A model generated the notes under the pieces. It saw only the letters and a program-made list of their open reading frames with translations. It was not told where the DNA came from and did no database searches. A DNA stretch of 46,957 nucleotides from an uncultured Bacteroidales bacterium (GTDB lineage Bacteria; Bacteroidota; Bacteroidia; Bacteroidales; Bacteroidaceae), in NCBI GenBank assembly GCA_902775375.1, contig CACYLU010000017.1, positions 1 to 46,957 of the forward strand, in the 5' to 3' direction. The translations under genes were made by a program, and so were the position numbers. How positions within the stretch are numbered: the stretch's first letter is position 1; every line of letters begins with the position of its first letter. Positions 8,011 through 16,729 of the stretch are shown here, piece after piece.

Positions 8011-8852
8011 CCTCTTGTAAGAATTTGGCAATCGGCAGGAGCCTTGATGTTTTTATCAATGATGATTTCACCGATGCTGTCAGCAACAATCTTGCCACTG
8101 GCTGGGTTCTTGATGCTCTTGATGTAGCCCTTGATGTCAGCCTGTACGGTAGAATATTCAAAGGCACGGTCGCACTCAGCATCGAAGGTACAGTTCTCCA
8201 AAACTAGGTCATGTGCGTAGCAAAGAGGTTGCTCGCCTGCGATGTGGCAATTCACCAGTCGCAGGTTCTTAGAGTGCCAACCCAGATACTCGCCATCGAG
8301 GTAAGAATCATAAACAGTTACGTTCTCTACCTCCCAGAATGAGTCTTTAGTAACGATGTGGGCATCGTGTACTTCTATATTCTTACTATATTGGAACACA
8401 TACTTGCTGTCGCTGTTCAATCCGTTGACCTTGATGTTGTTGCAGTGCATAAAAGGGTAGGTGCCTTCATGCAGCGTTACGTTGTTCAGCACCAATCCGT
8501 CGATGCCCCAGAATGTTTCATCAGCATCGTTGATGGTCACATTGTTCAGTTCCAGGTTCTTCATCTCACGGAAGAATTTAGGACCGTTGATGACACAGTC
8601 GGTCATCTTCATGTCGTCAGAATACCAGATGGCAGAGCGTGAGCCAGGAGCAAAATAACAATTGGTGATTTCAGAGCCCTTTACATGCCACAATGGATAC
8701 TTCCCTTCAAAATAACAGTTCTTACATACGATGTTGCTACATTCCTTGATACCAGATTCACCGAACGTGATTTTCACATGATCGAGAATCGTGTTGTGAA
8801 TCTCAAAAAGAGGACGTTCACCTCCAAATACTTTGTTCTTAATCGTTTCCAT
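8007..8852 (-). CDS. DUF3737 family right-handed beta-helix protein
   Basis: A 281-residue protein of the DUF3737 family, whose function is not established as far as I know. The sequence is a regular series of short strand-turn repeats (for example IVCKNCYFEGKYPLWHVKGS, ITNCYFAPGS, MTDCVINGPKFFR, LNNVTLHEGTYPF), each with an N/C-x-h pattern and recurring aromatic residues, as in parallel beta-helix folds. There is no signal peptide or transmembrane segment, so it is cytosolic. It starts 8 bp after the MATE stop and overlaps patB by ATGA, placing it in a three-gene operon. Beta-helix proteins often bind or process carbohydrates, but no catalytic residues can be named here. The tight coupling suggests a function tied to the C-S lyase. 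Confidence 0.85.
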   Translation of the reverse strand: METIKNKVFGGERPLFEIHNTILDHVKITFGESGIKECSNIVCKNCYFEGKYPLWHVKGSEITNCYFAPGSRSAIWYSDDMKMTDCVINGPKFFREMKNLELNNVTINDADETFWGIDGLVLNNVTLHEGTYPFMHCNNIKVNGLNSDSKYVFQYSKNIEVHDAHIVTKDSFWEVENVTVYDSYLDGEYLGWHSKNLRLVNCHIAGEQPLCYAHDLVLENCTFDAECDRAFEYSTVQADIKGYIKSIKNPASGKIVADSIGEIIIDKNIKAPADCQILTRG

Positions 8853-8860
8853 ATATAAAT

Positions 8861-10300
8861 TTATTGTTTCTTTTCAATGGTTAATTTCATCCAGTTGCCC
8901 CACCTCAAGCGACAGAGGAAGATAACCCCACGGAAGCAAAGCTCCGTACACATAGCTATCCAGACGCCCTTCAGCCCTAACGAAACGGCCAGGAGGGCAG
9001 AGATAGGAATACGCACAGCCCACATGCTCACCAGGTTCATACCACTTGGTATCAGGGTATCGGAAGCACCAACAAACACGCCGTAGCAGACGATGGCTGC
9101 AGCAAACATCGGTTCTGCAAAAGCCTCAATGCGTAAAGCCATCACACCCAGTTGTCGCACTTCCTCAACTGGTGTCATCATGCCCATGAAGATAGGAGCT
9201 CCTACATACATCACTATTCCCATCACTGCCATTACGCTCATGCCTAAAGCTACAGACATATAGGCAAACTTGCGTGTCAGATCTTTGCGCCCAGCACCCA
9301 TGCTTTGTCCTACCAACGTAGTGGCTGCATCGCCGATACCGTAGCCAGGCATATAGCAAAGACTTTCAATCACAATACCAAACGAATGGGCTGCTATAGC
9401 AAAGGTACCGAGAGGAGCCACGATAATGGTAGTAGCTATATAGGCACTACTCATGATGACTTGCTGTATGCTCATCGGACCTCCGATATGTAAAGCCTTC
9501 TTGATGTAGTTCCACTGTGGTTTGAAACTTCCTTTGTCGATGGTCAACCTCAACTCTTTAGAACGGTAGCACAGGAAATACATCAGCGAACAAGCTACCA
9601 CACACTCTGCGCATACGGTACCGATGGCTGCTCCCACCACAGACAAACCTGCACCAGGGATATACAATTCCATACCTAAGAAATCAACGGTGCGTGATGG
9701 GAATATCAGGAAGAAATTAAATATCACGTCCAAAGTCATCATCACTACACTCATGATGCTTGGAATCACCATATTGCCGCTACTACGCAACATGCCAGAA
9801 CCCAACATGCTGGTCTGGAATACAGGAATGCCTAGTGAGAAGATGGCGAAATAGACCGAAGCGGTGGCGTTGATATCTTCGTTGCCTCCTAGCCAGATGG
9901 GTAACCACGGACTGATGATGAGTCCTATCAATCCCATTATACAACCAAAGCTGATGACAGCTGCTAATGCCTGACGAAGCACTGAACGTGCTTCTTTATC
10001 ATCGTTGGCACCCAAGAGGTGAGCTACCTGAACGTAGAAACCAGCTGCAGCACAAGAACATACACTACCCATTAACCAGGTAGTCGTTTCAATCAGTCCG
10101 ATGGAGGCTGATGCGTTAGCTCCCTGGCTACCGACCATAGAAGCATCGATATACTGCATCATGGTAGTGGTGAGCTGTGCCAGAATGGCAGGGGTAGAAA
10201 GCTGTAACACCAACCGAAGTTGTTGTGCAGTAGTCATAGGCTTACCTTGTCGGATAAGCTGTAACAGATCGTCTTTGCTTTCTTTTATCTTTGCTGCCAT
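8861..10300 (-). CDS. MATE family multidrug/metabolite exporter
   Basis: A 479-residue inner-membrane protein with about 12 hydrophobic helices and the MATE pattern of two six-helix halves. The N-terminal half carries PAILAQLTTTMMQYIDASMVG, a typical first-helix signature, and the second half repeats an equivalent segment, GGPMSIQQVIMSSAYIATTI. A GIGDAATTLVGQSMGAG segment near residue 320 is the usual loop of the family. MATE proteins export drugs or metabolites in exchange for Na+ or H+. It is the first gene of an operon with DUF3737 and the C-S lyase, so its cargo may be a metabolite of that pathway and not an antibiotic. A promoter with ideal spacing lies at 10312-10342. Confidence 0.92.
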   Translation of the reverse strand: MAAKIKESKDDLLQLIRQGKPMTTAQQLRLVLQLSTPAILAQLTTTMMQYIDASMVGSQGANASASIGLIETTTWLMGSVCSCAAAGFYVQVAHLLGANDDKEARSVLRQALAAVISFGCIMGLIGLIISPWLPIWLGGNEDINATASVYFAIFSLGIPVFQTSMLGSGMLRSSGNMVIPSIMSVVMMTLDVIFNFFLIFPSRTVDFLGMELYIPGAGLSVVGAAIGTVCAECVVACSLMYFLCYRSKELRLTIDKGSFKPQWNYIKKALHIGGPMSIQQVIMSSAYIATTIIVAPLGTFAIAAHSFGIVIESLCYMPGYGIGDAATTLVGQSMGAGRKDLTRKFAYMSVALGMSVMAVMGIVMYVGAPIFMGMMTPVEEVRQLGVMALRIEAFAEPMFAAAIVCYGVFVGASDTLIPSGMNLVSMWAVRIPISALLAVSLGLKGVWIAMCTELCFRGVIFLCRLRWGNWMKLTIEKKQ

Positions 10301-10311
10301 TTTTAGGGTTG

Positions 10312-10342
10312 CAAAATTACTGAATTATTCGTTCTCATGCAA
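10312..10342 (-). promoter_or_regulatory. Promoter of the MATE-DUF3737-patB operon
   Basis: On the minus strand TTG (10342-10340), 20 bp spacer, TAATTTTG (10319-10312). The predicted transcript begins only a few bases ahead of the ATG at 10300, so the leader is very short. Confidence 0.6.
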
Positions 10343-10446
10343 TAATTGGGAGCTTTATCACGAAAAAACACACACAAAAAGAGAAAATCCTCAATCGACT
10401 TACACCCCATCTCATCGCGACTCGGCATAATTTAAACAAATTTGGC

Positions 10447-11265
10447 TCAGCTCTTGCTGCTCTGAGAAGTCTCAATTTTCCTTTGTCTTACTGCTTCAAA
10501 AAGAAGGATAGCAGCGCTGACACTTACATTGAGCGAGTCTAACTGACCAAGCATGGGTATGCGGATATGGGCATCAGCTGCCTTGCGCCATACATCTGTC
10601 AAACCAGTGGATTCTGTGCCCATAATAATAGCAGTACCACAGGTCATATCTGTGTCATAATACAACTTGGAATCTTGAAGCTGAGCCGTAAGAATATTGA
10701 TGTTGTTTTGCTTTAAGAAATTAATGCAATCGTCTGAAGAACAGGCTATGCATGGTACGCTAAAGATGGCTCCAATCGAACTGCGAATCAAGTTGGGATT
10801 GTAGAGGTCGGTGAGTGGGTCACAGATAATCACGGCATCTGCACCAGCAGCATCAGCACTTCGTAGAATAGCACCTAAATTACCAGGTTTCTCAACGCTC
10901 TCCAGTACTATTAATAATGGCTGTTTGCTAAGATGAAGGTCTTTTAATGCGAGTTGTTTGGATTGTACGGTGGCGATGACACCTTCTGTGCTTCCCCTAT
11001 ATGCTATCTTCTCATACACCTCTGGAGATACTTCATAAGATGCTATGCTTTCAGAAAGTAGGGAAGACAAGGCTCCTGTATCAGTTAGTTCAGGACAGAA
11101 GAAAATGCTGTTGATGGTATAACCTGCATTCAGGCAATGTTGCAATTCTCTGATACCTTCCACCACGAATACACCTTGTTTGCGACGTTCAGATGACTTC
11201 TGTTGAAGTGCCACCAACTGTTTCACTTTCGTGTTTTGCAAACTTGATATCTTGTTTTCTCCCAT
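10447..11265 (-). CDS. TrmH-family (SpoU) RNA 2'-O-ribose methyltransferase
   Basis: A SPOUT-class methyltransferase that would methylate a ribose 2'-OH in tRNA or rRNA using S-adenosylmethionine. The 272-residue protein has the small N-terminal substrate-binding region (EGIRELQHCL near residue 40) and the knotted catalytic domain with the three SpoU motifs: EKPGNLGAILRSADAAGAD, then IIMGTESTGL, and finally PMLGQLDSLNVSVSAAILLFE near the C-terminus. The arginine of ILRSAD and the asparagine of SLNVSVS are the usual catalytic and knot residues. The ATG at 11265 is used; the reading from an upstream TTG adds seven unlikely residues. It is divergent from the S9 peptidase gene, with overlapping promoters in a 71-bp gap. 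The exact RNA target is unknown; RlmB-like or TsnR-like members look alike. Confidence 0.88.
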   Translation of the reverse strand: MGENKISSLQNTKVKQLVALQQKSSERRKQGVFVVEGIRELQHCLNAGYTINSIFFCPELTDTGALSSLLSESIASYEVSPEVYEKIAYRGSTEGVIATVQSKQLALKDLHLSKQPLLIVLESVEKPGNLGAILRSADAAGADAVIICDPLTDLYNPNLIRSSIGAIFSVPCIACSSDDCINFLKQNNINILTAQLQDSKLYYDTDMTCGTAIIMGTESTGLTDVWRKAADAHIRIPMLGQLDSLNVSVSAAILLFEAVRQRKIETSQSSKS

Positions 11266-11280
11266 GATTTTTGATTTTAG

Positions 11281-11311
11281 TTGCAAAGATAGTGTTTTTT
11301 TGTTACCTTTG
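11281..11311 (+). promoter_or_regulatory. Promoter of the S9 peptidase gene, overlapping a divergent -7 box
   Basis: TTG (11281-11283), 20 bp spacer, TACCTTTG (11304-11311) on the plus strand. On the minus strand TATCTTTG (11291-11284) serves as a likely -7 box for the methyltransferase gene and overlaps this promoter, so the two polymerase sites would compete. Confidence 0.6.
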
Positions 11312-11336
11312 TTGCAATTAACTAATTGAAATCAAG

Positions 11337-13805
11337 ATGAAGAAAATTCTTTTTATTTTGGCATTAACTGCTTGCGCTTCGAATATACAAGCAGAAGATA
11401 TTAAAGTAAATGCATTGAAGTATGCTGGACCATATCCCATGCAACAGCCGTTTATTGTGGATGAAACGGATGTAAATGCCAAAAAGTATTCTGCCGAGAC
11501 ATTAATAGATACTCCATTGCCACTGACAGATGTCTTTACGTCTGGACATGCGGATATCAAGGGCAATGATGGCATCAGCATTCCTAAGTCAGGCGCTGAA
11601 CATTCTTTGCATCTGATGGGTTTTACCTTTCAGAATAACCGTTACGGGAAGGCAAAACTGACAATAGAAGGACTCAAGAAATATCAGGTGTTTGTTGATG
11701 GCGCAAAGGTGGGAACAGATAGTCTGGTCTTGGAGCCTGGTACCCATCAGGTGGTGATTAAGGCTTTGACCAACAAGAGTAATGAAGGTAAGGTGAAGGT
11801 TGGTTTAGCAACGACTGCTAACGGACTGTTGAAACTTACTGATGGAGCTGCTGGCAGGAATATCTTACTTACTGACATATTACATGGTAAGCGTTTCAGT
11901 GGCTTATCACTTTCTGCTGATGGAAAATATCTGATTACTGGTTATAGTGACACGAAGCCTGGTGGAAAGACAGACTATTTTACAACTATAACCGAATTGG
12001 CGACAGGCAGGGTGATTGCAAACGGTGAGGAGAATTGGCAGTGGATGCCTCGTTCTGTGCAATATTATTATTTCAGAAATCGTCAGCATGGAAGAGAACT
12101 GGTTGTGGTGAATCCACAAACTGGTGAGGAGAAAGTGTTGGCTAATCAGTTGCCAGAAGGTCGTGCAGTGATGGCACCTACAGAGGACTATCTCATTTAC
12201 ATGATGCGCCAGGAAGGACCTAAGGAGCGCAAAGATGTGTTTGAGGTACTGGAACCCGATGACCGTCAGCCAGGCTGGCGCGACAGATACTACTTAGCTA
12301 AGTATGATCTGAAACAGCATGTGTTGCAGCAGCTTACCTACGGCTATAGAAATATGTACCTGAACGATATCTCGCAGGATGGCAAATACATTCTGTTCAG
12401 TGTAAGCACCAGCAGATTGACTGAACGGCCTACTACCTTGCAGTCGATCTATTGTATGGATGTAAACACGCTTGAAGCAGAAAAATTAGTGGAGGGTGAT
12501 GGTTTCTTGGCTGGTAGCTCATTCTCACCAGATGCTAAGCAAGTGCTGTTTCAGGGCTCTCCTGAGGCTTTTAACGGAGTGGGAAAGAATGTGAAGCCCA
12601 ACCAAGTGCCCAGCATGTATGACTATCAGTTGTATGTGATGGATGTGAAGGATAAGGAAGTGAAGCCGCTAACGAAGTATTTTAATCCCAATGTGACAGA
12701 TGTGGAGTGGAGCCAAGCAGATGGGAAAATCTATTTCATGGCTGAAAACAAGGATAGTGTGAGCTTGTACCGCATGGAGCCCCAAACCTGGGAAATACAT
12801 CAGATGCAAGTTCCTGAAGAATTGGTGAAGAGTTTCTCGTTGGCGAATAGTGCTGCTGAGATGGTGTATTGCGGACAAGGGACCAAGAATTCCGACCGCA
12901 TCTATTCTGTAGACTTGAAGGATGATAAATATTGTCTGGTTGAAGACCTGAGTCATGAGTTGCTGGATGGCATTCAATTGGGTGACTGCAAGAGCTGGAA
13001 CTTTGTCAACAGTCGTGGTGATACAATCTATGGCCGCTATTACCTGCCTGCTGATTTTGACCCTAATAAGCAATATCCTATGGTGGTGGACTACTATGGT
13101 GGTTGCAGTCCTACGAGCCGTACATTTGAAAGCCGTTATCCACAGCATGTTTATGCTTCTATGGGTTATGTGGTGTATGTAGTGAATCCCAGTGGTGCTA
13201 CAGGTTTTGGACAGGAGTTTGCTGCCCGTCATGTAAATACAGCTGGTCAGGGTGTAGCAGAAGATATTATAGAAGGTGTAAAACGGTTTACAGCAGAGCA
13301 CTCTTTTATTAATCCTAAGAAGATTGGTTGCATAGGTGCTTCCTATGGTGGCTTTATGACACAATATCTTCAGACGCAAACAGATATCTTTGCTGCAGCC
13401 ATTTCTCATGCTGGTATCAGCGACCATACCAGTTACTGGGGAGAAGGCTACTGGGGATATAGCTATAGTGAGGTGAGTATGGCCAATAGCTATCCTTGGA
13501 CACGCAAAGATCTCTATGTAGATCAGAGTCCGTTATTCAATGCCGACAAGATTCATACTCCTTTGTTATTCCTGCATGGCAATGCCGATACCAATGTGCC
13601 TGTGGGTGAGAGTATCCAGATGTTTACGGCATTAAAACTATTGGGCAGACCTACAGCTTTTGTGGTGGTGGATGGTCAGAATCATCACATACTGGACTAT
13701 GATAAGCGCATACGTTGGCAAAACACCATCTTTGCATGGTTCCAGAAATGGCTCCAAGATGACGATAGTTGGTGGGAAGCTATGTATCCTGCCAAGAAAC
13801 TATAA
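11337..13805 (+). CDS. Secreted S9 family prolyl peptidase (DPP IV-like)
   Basis: An 822-residue exported serine peptidase expected to remove dipeptides from, or cut short peptides at, proline or small residues. Residues 1-19 form a signal peptide (KKILFILALTACASNIQA). An N-terminal region of about 150 residues is followed by a beta-propeller (about residues 170-560; repeated SADGKYL, SQDGKYILF, SPDAKQVLF blades) and a C-terminal alpha/beta hydrolase domain. The catalytic triad is visible: Ser669 in GASYGG, Asp751 in GNADTNVP and His783 or His784 in GQNHHILD. The N-terminal segment ahead of the propeller is longer than in typical DPP IV. It probably serves peptide uptake in an amino-acid-using anaerobe. 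A strong terminator follows. It is intact. Confidence 0.93.
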   Translation: MKKILFILALTACASNIQAEDIKVNALKYAGPYPMQQPFIVDETDVNAKKYSAETLIDTPLPLTDVFTSGHADIKGNDGISIPKSGAEHSLHLMGFTFQNNRYGKAKLTIEGLKKYQVFVDGAKVGTDSLVLEPGTHQVVIKALTNKSNEGKVKVGLATTANGLLKLTDGAAGRNILLTDILHGKRFSGLSLSADGKYLITGYSDTKPGGKTDYFTTITELATGRVIANGEENWQWMPRSVQYYYFRNRQHGRELVVVNPQTGEEKVLANQLPEGRAVMAPTEDYLIYMMRQEGPKERKDVFEVLEPDDRQPGWRDRYYLAKYDLKQHVLQQLTYGYRNMYLNDISQDGKYILFSVSTSRLTERPTTLQSIYCMDVNTLEAEKLVEGDGFLAGSSFSPDAKQVLFQGSPEAFNGVGKNVKPNQVPSMYDYQLYVMDVKDKEVKPLTKYFNPNVTDVEWSQADGKIYFMAENKDSVSLYRMEPQTWEIHQMQVPEELVKSFSLANSAAEMVYCGQGTKNSDRIYSVDLKDDKYCLVEDLSHELLDGIQLGDCKSWNFVNSRGDTIYGRYYLPADFDPNKQYPMVVDYYGGCSPTSRTFESRYPQHVYASMGYVVYVVNPSGATGFGQEFAARHVNTAGQGVAEDIIEGVKRFTAEHSFINPKKIGCIGASYGGFMTQYLQTQTDIFAAAISHAGISDHTSYWGEGYWGYSYSEVSMANSYPWTRKDLYVDQSPLFNADKIHTPLLFLHGNADTNVPVGESIQMFTALKLLGRPTAFVVVDGQNHHILDYDKRIRWQNTIFAWFQKWLQDDDSWWEAMYPAKKL

Positions 13806-13808
13806 GTT

Positions 13809-13834
13809 AGGTGGCTTTGGAAAAAGCCACCTTT
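13809..13834 (+). terminator. Terminator of the S9 peptidase gene
   Basis: A perfect 10-bp stem, AGGTGGCTTT (13809-13818) with AAAGCCACCT (13823-13832), and a GGAA loop, starting 4 bp after the stop codon. Confidence 0.75.
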
Positions 13835-13860
13835 GACATATTAATAAGGACTATAGGATT

Positions 13861-14451
13861 TTATTTATTGATGAGTCCGTCGCGTCTTAACTCAGCCAAT
13901 GCTCTGGAAAGGGATGGGCGAGTAACGCCCAGTTGCTTGGCTAACTCAGTTAATTTAGGCAATTCATCGTGCTGTTCAATATAGCTGAGCAGACGTTGTT
14001 TGAGTTTATGAAGGTTGAGCTCAAATAGACGTTTAAATACCTTCATGCTGATGTCTGACATACCTCTCATGAACGACTGCATGAAAACTGGTCGCTCATG
14101 CATAAGGGCCAGAATACGTTCCTTTTCAATAAAAACCATTTCACATGGAGTCTTGGCAATGACATTTACATTGAACTTGTTGTCGGTAGCGAATAGGTAA
14201 GTGTAACCAAGCAGGCTGGGTGTGTGTATGTCGGTCAAGATGAGCTCTTTGCCATAGTCATTTACCATTACGGAATATACCGAGCCTTTCAACATGATGG
14301 CAATCTTGTCGCAGACCTCTCCCTGATGGGCAACGTAATCACCTTCTTTATATTTCCTCAAGGCTCCTGGTGATGAATAAAGTAGACTGGCAATGTCCTC
14401 TTCTGTCAGTCCTTTGAAAAAATCGCAGTTTTTGAATTCGTTCAAATCCAT
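13861..14451 (-). CDS. Crp/Fnr family transcription regulator
   Basis: A 196-residue regulator with a cyclic-nucleotide-binding-type beta-barrel (about residues 10-120, including YKEGDYVAHQGEVCDKIAIM and a GSVYSVMVNDYGKELIL stretch), a long dimerisation helix and a short C-terminal winged helix with the recognition part LAKQLGVTRPSLSRAL. The N-terminal domain lacks the clustered cysteines of true FNR, so oxygen sensing through an Fe-S cluster is unlikely. The nearest possible targets are its neighbours, the TonB receptor gene and the S9 peptidase gene, but no palindromic operator could be assigned. A -7 box TACCTTTG lies on the minus strand at 14542-14535, giving a leader of about 75 nt. Confidence 0.85.
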   Translation of the reverse strand: MDLNEFKNCDFFKGLTEEDIASLLYSSPGALRKYKEGDYVAHQGEVCDKIAIMLKGSVYSVMVNDYGKELILTDIHTPSLLGYTYLFATDNKFNVNVIAKTPCEMVFIEKERILALMHERPVFMQSFMRGMSDISMKVFKRLFELNLHKLKQRLLSYIEQHDELPKLTELAKQLGVTRPSLSRALAELRRDGLINK

Positions 14452-14534
14452 AATTAATGTTTATTAACAGACTTCGTAACAAATGGTACACTTAATGAAT
14501 AATCAATGCACTACATTTGCAATGGTTTGAAAGA

Positions 14535-14542
14535 CAAAGGTA
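14535..14542 (-). promoter_or_regulatory. -7 box of the Crp/Fnr gene
   Basis: TACCTTTG on the minus strand fits TAnnTTTG. The -33 part is not clear. Confidence 0.4.
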
Positions 14543-14657
14543 GTAATTATTTTTAGTAAATATAATTTTTTGAATATTTATTTTGTAATAATACAAATAG
14601 ACCTAACCTAATCAACTATGATTTATTTTCTAATTTTGACTTCGTGAATGGTTGATT

Positions 14658-14701
14658 GACACGGGATAGTGAAAGCGTTCATTTATCCCGTGTCGCTTTT
14701 T
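14658..14701 (+). terminator. Strong plus-strand terminator with no plus-strand gene before it
   Basis: A perfect 11-bp stem, GACACGGGATA (14658-14668) with TATCCCGTGTC (14684-14694), followed by GCTTTTT. The T tract is on the plus strand only, while both neighbouring genes are on the minus strand. It may end a small untranslated RNA that starts between 14512 and 14650. Confidence 0.6.
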
Positions 14702-14716
14702 AGACCTTTCCCAATT

Positions 14717-14748
14717 AAAAAGTATCGCCTGCATCACGCAGACGATAC
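14717..14748 (-). terminator. Terminator of the TonB-dependent receptor gene
   Basis: GTATCG/CGATAC plus CTGC/GCAG form a hairpin at 14722-14748 and the minus strand continues into TTTTT at 14721-14717. It begins about 34 bp past the receptor stop codon. Confidence 0.65.
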
Positions 14749-14781
14749 CTCACAAACAATAAAACTATCGTACGTATAAAA

Positions 14782-16659
14782 TTAGAATGTCAAATGTATA
14801 CCTCCCATAAAGGTTGCTTTCGGCATAGGGAAACCTGCATTGATTTCATATTTCTGTGCCAGCAGGTTTTCACCTTTGACAAACAGGGTGGCGAAATCGG
14901 CTAACTTGTAGTTAACGTCTGCATTCCAGATAACAAAGTTCTCTTTTTGTGGATTATCGCCCACGGCTGTGTAGAGGTTGTTAATATATTGAATGCCTGT
15001 GTTGAAAGCCCAACGGTCCTTGCGATAGTTCACACCGGCAAATACTTTATTTTCTGGGGCAGCCAGTACAGGGTTCTTCATATGCAGATAGCTGTAGTTG
15101 GCGTTTACGCTCCAGTTGTTACTAATGCGATATGCGATGTTACCTTCTATACCCCAGTTTTCAATCTCACCAGTGTTCAGGTTGCGAGGCTTTCCATCCA
15201 CTCGTTGTGTTTGGATCATATTGTCGCCTTTAAGATAGTAGACGTTAATGCCGTAATTAAGAGCGCCTTCCAGTAATCGCTGAGTTAATGACAGTTCATA
15301 GTTCATTAGTCGCTCAGGCTTTAACTCATCATTCTGAGGAGGGAACATATACATCTCGCGGATGCTTGGGTTGCGGAAGCCTTTGCTCACCATTGCCTTG
15401 ATCTGCGCATCCTTTGGCAGTCGGAAGGAAAGACCGCCCTGAGGAATCAGTTCTGTGCCTGCCTGCGAGTGGTGATCCACGCGCAAACCTGCATCAATGG
15501 TGAGCCATGAAGTGATGTCCTGACGGAAATCGATATAGCCTGCCACCTCGTTCAGTGATTTGTCGGCATAGGTATTGGTCACCTCGCGTGTGGCACGAGA
15601 CTCGTTCCATGCATGTCCTTTGATATGTTGGAAATCGATACCACCTGTCAGACGATTACCTTCAAACAACTGAACACTCTGGAACCAAGAGAAGCCCATC
15701 ATAGCATCATTGGAGAGATAGTATGCTTTTTGAGGACCGCTATCAGGACCAGGTGTATAGCCGTCGTTTATCTTGTGGTGTCCCCAGTTGATGAAAAAGC
15801 TCAGGGTACCGGATGTGTTGCCATAATCATTTTCGATGGCAGCTGATGCTGCACCACGTGTAATCCATTGGTCGCCTTCCAGGATAGGAGCCTGAATGGT
15901 GCCAGGGTTGGTAGCATTGAAGTGGGTCATATTAAAGTCTGCGTAGGCTTTCCAGTTGTTGGAGATGTCATATCCCACCTTGGCATAGCCACCAAATTGC
16001 TCAAACTCCATATTCTTGCGGTGCCCGTCAGTACGGTTATAAGAGAGTGACAATACACTGTTGAACCTGCCTGCTTTTACACGGTTAGTGGCCTCGGTCT
16101 GAAGTGTGTTGTATGAGCCATAGCCCACACTGACGTCAGTTTTAACGCCATCTTCCAGCATCTTGCGGGTCACGATGTTGATCACACCACCCATTGCGTT
16201 AGAACCATAGAGTACAGAAGCTGGACCTCTCAACACTTCCACCTTCTCTGACATCAGACTCTGATATACATCAGCGATGGGGTGCCCGAAGATACCCATA
16301 TATTGAGGATGTCCGTCAATCAAAACCATTAACTGACCACTACCGCCACTGATACCACGCAGGGAGATGCCACCAGCTGCTCCACCAGACACACCATAGC
16401 CCATCACACCGCGAGAAGTGACGAACAGACTGGGCACCTGCTCGGTAAGGGTTGGGAGTACAGAAGTGCGATGACTTTCGGTAAGTTTAAGGTGATTGAC
16501 TGTAGTGATGGTCATAGGTAGATGACGGATGTCGGTGTTGTTTCTTGTACCAGTAACCACCACCTCGTCAGTTTCTACCTCTTTGGAGACGTCGCTGTTT
16601 TGCGCTTGTACTGACATACATACGCCTGCCAGTAGGGTGAAGAAAATTTGTTTATTCAT
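14782..16659 (-). CDS. TonB-dependent outer-membrane receptor
   Basis: A 625-residue outer-membrane receptor that would import a ligand with energy from TonB. It begins with a signal peptide (NKQIFFTLLAGVCMSVQAQ), then a TonB box-like DEVVVTGTRN, a plug domain (about residues 45-165) with LRGISGGSGQLMVLIDGHPQ and VEVLRGPASVLYGSNAMGGV, and a C-terminal beta-barrel ending in an aromatic residue (GGIHLTF), the usual barrel signal. There is no carboxypeptidase-like N-terminal extension and no SusD partner, so it is of the siderophore/haem/cobalamin type rather than the SusC type. The ATG at 16659 precedes the signal peptide; the eleven codons read before it are unlikely. The DUF1893 gene lies 70 bp upstream on the same strand. 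Neither a cobalamin riboswitch nor a Fur box was recognised, so the ligand is open. Confidence 0.9.
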   Translation of the reverse strand: MNKQIFFTLLAGVCMSVQAQNSDVSKEVETDEVVVTGTRNNTDIRHLPMTITTVNHLKLTESHRTSVLPTLTEQVPSLFVTSRGVMGYGVSGGAAGGISLRGISGGSGQLMVLIDGHPQYMGIFGHPIADVYQSLMSEKVEVLRGPASVLYGSNAMGGVINIVTRKMLEDGVKTDVSVGYGSYNTLQTEATNRVKAGRFNSVLSLSYNRTDGHRKNMEFEQFGGYAKVGYDISNNWKAYADFNMTHFNATNPGTIQAPILEGDQWITRGAASAAIENDYGNTSGTLSFFINWGHHKINDGYTPGPDSGPQKAYYLSNDAMMGFSWFQSVQLFEGNRLTGGIDFQHIKGHAWNESRATREVTNTYADKSLNEVAGYIDFRQDITSWLTIDAGLRVDHHSQAGTELIPQGGLSFRLPKDAQIKAMVSKGFRNPSIREMYMFPPQNDELKPERLMNYELSLTQRLLEGALNYGINVYYLKGDNMIQTQRVDGKPRNLNTGEIENWGIEGNIAYRISNNWSVNANYSYLHMKNPVLAAPENKVFAGVNYRKDRWAFNTGIQYINNLYTAVGDNPQKENFVIWNADVNYKLADFATLFVKGENLLAQKYEINAGFPMPKATFMGGIHLTF

Positions 16660-16729
16660 ATCTATATAATAAAATGTTTCACGATACAGCATGTAGCAAC
16701 CGCTTCACAGCGGATCAGCTATAGGAATC

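Noticed and set aside
12669-13427. Long 252-residue minus-strand frame inside the S9 peptidase gene
   Set aside because: It is the antisense of an intact peptidase with visible catalytic motifs; residues are Thr/Ile/His-rich with no domain.
16660-16729. Cobalamin riboswitch or Fur site ahead of the TonB receptor gene
   Set aside because: Only a small CCGCT/AGCGG hairpin is seen in the 70-bp gap; no B12-box-like sequence and no inverted repeat like a Fur site.
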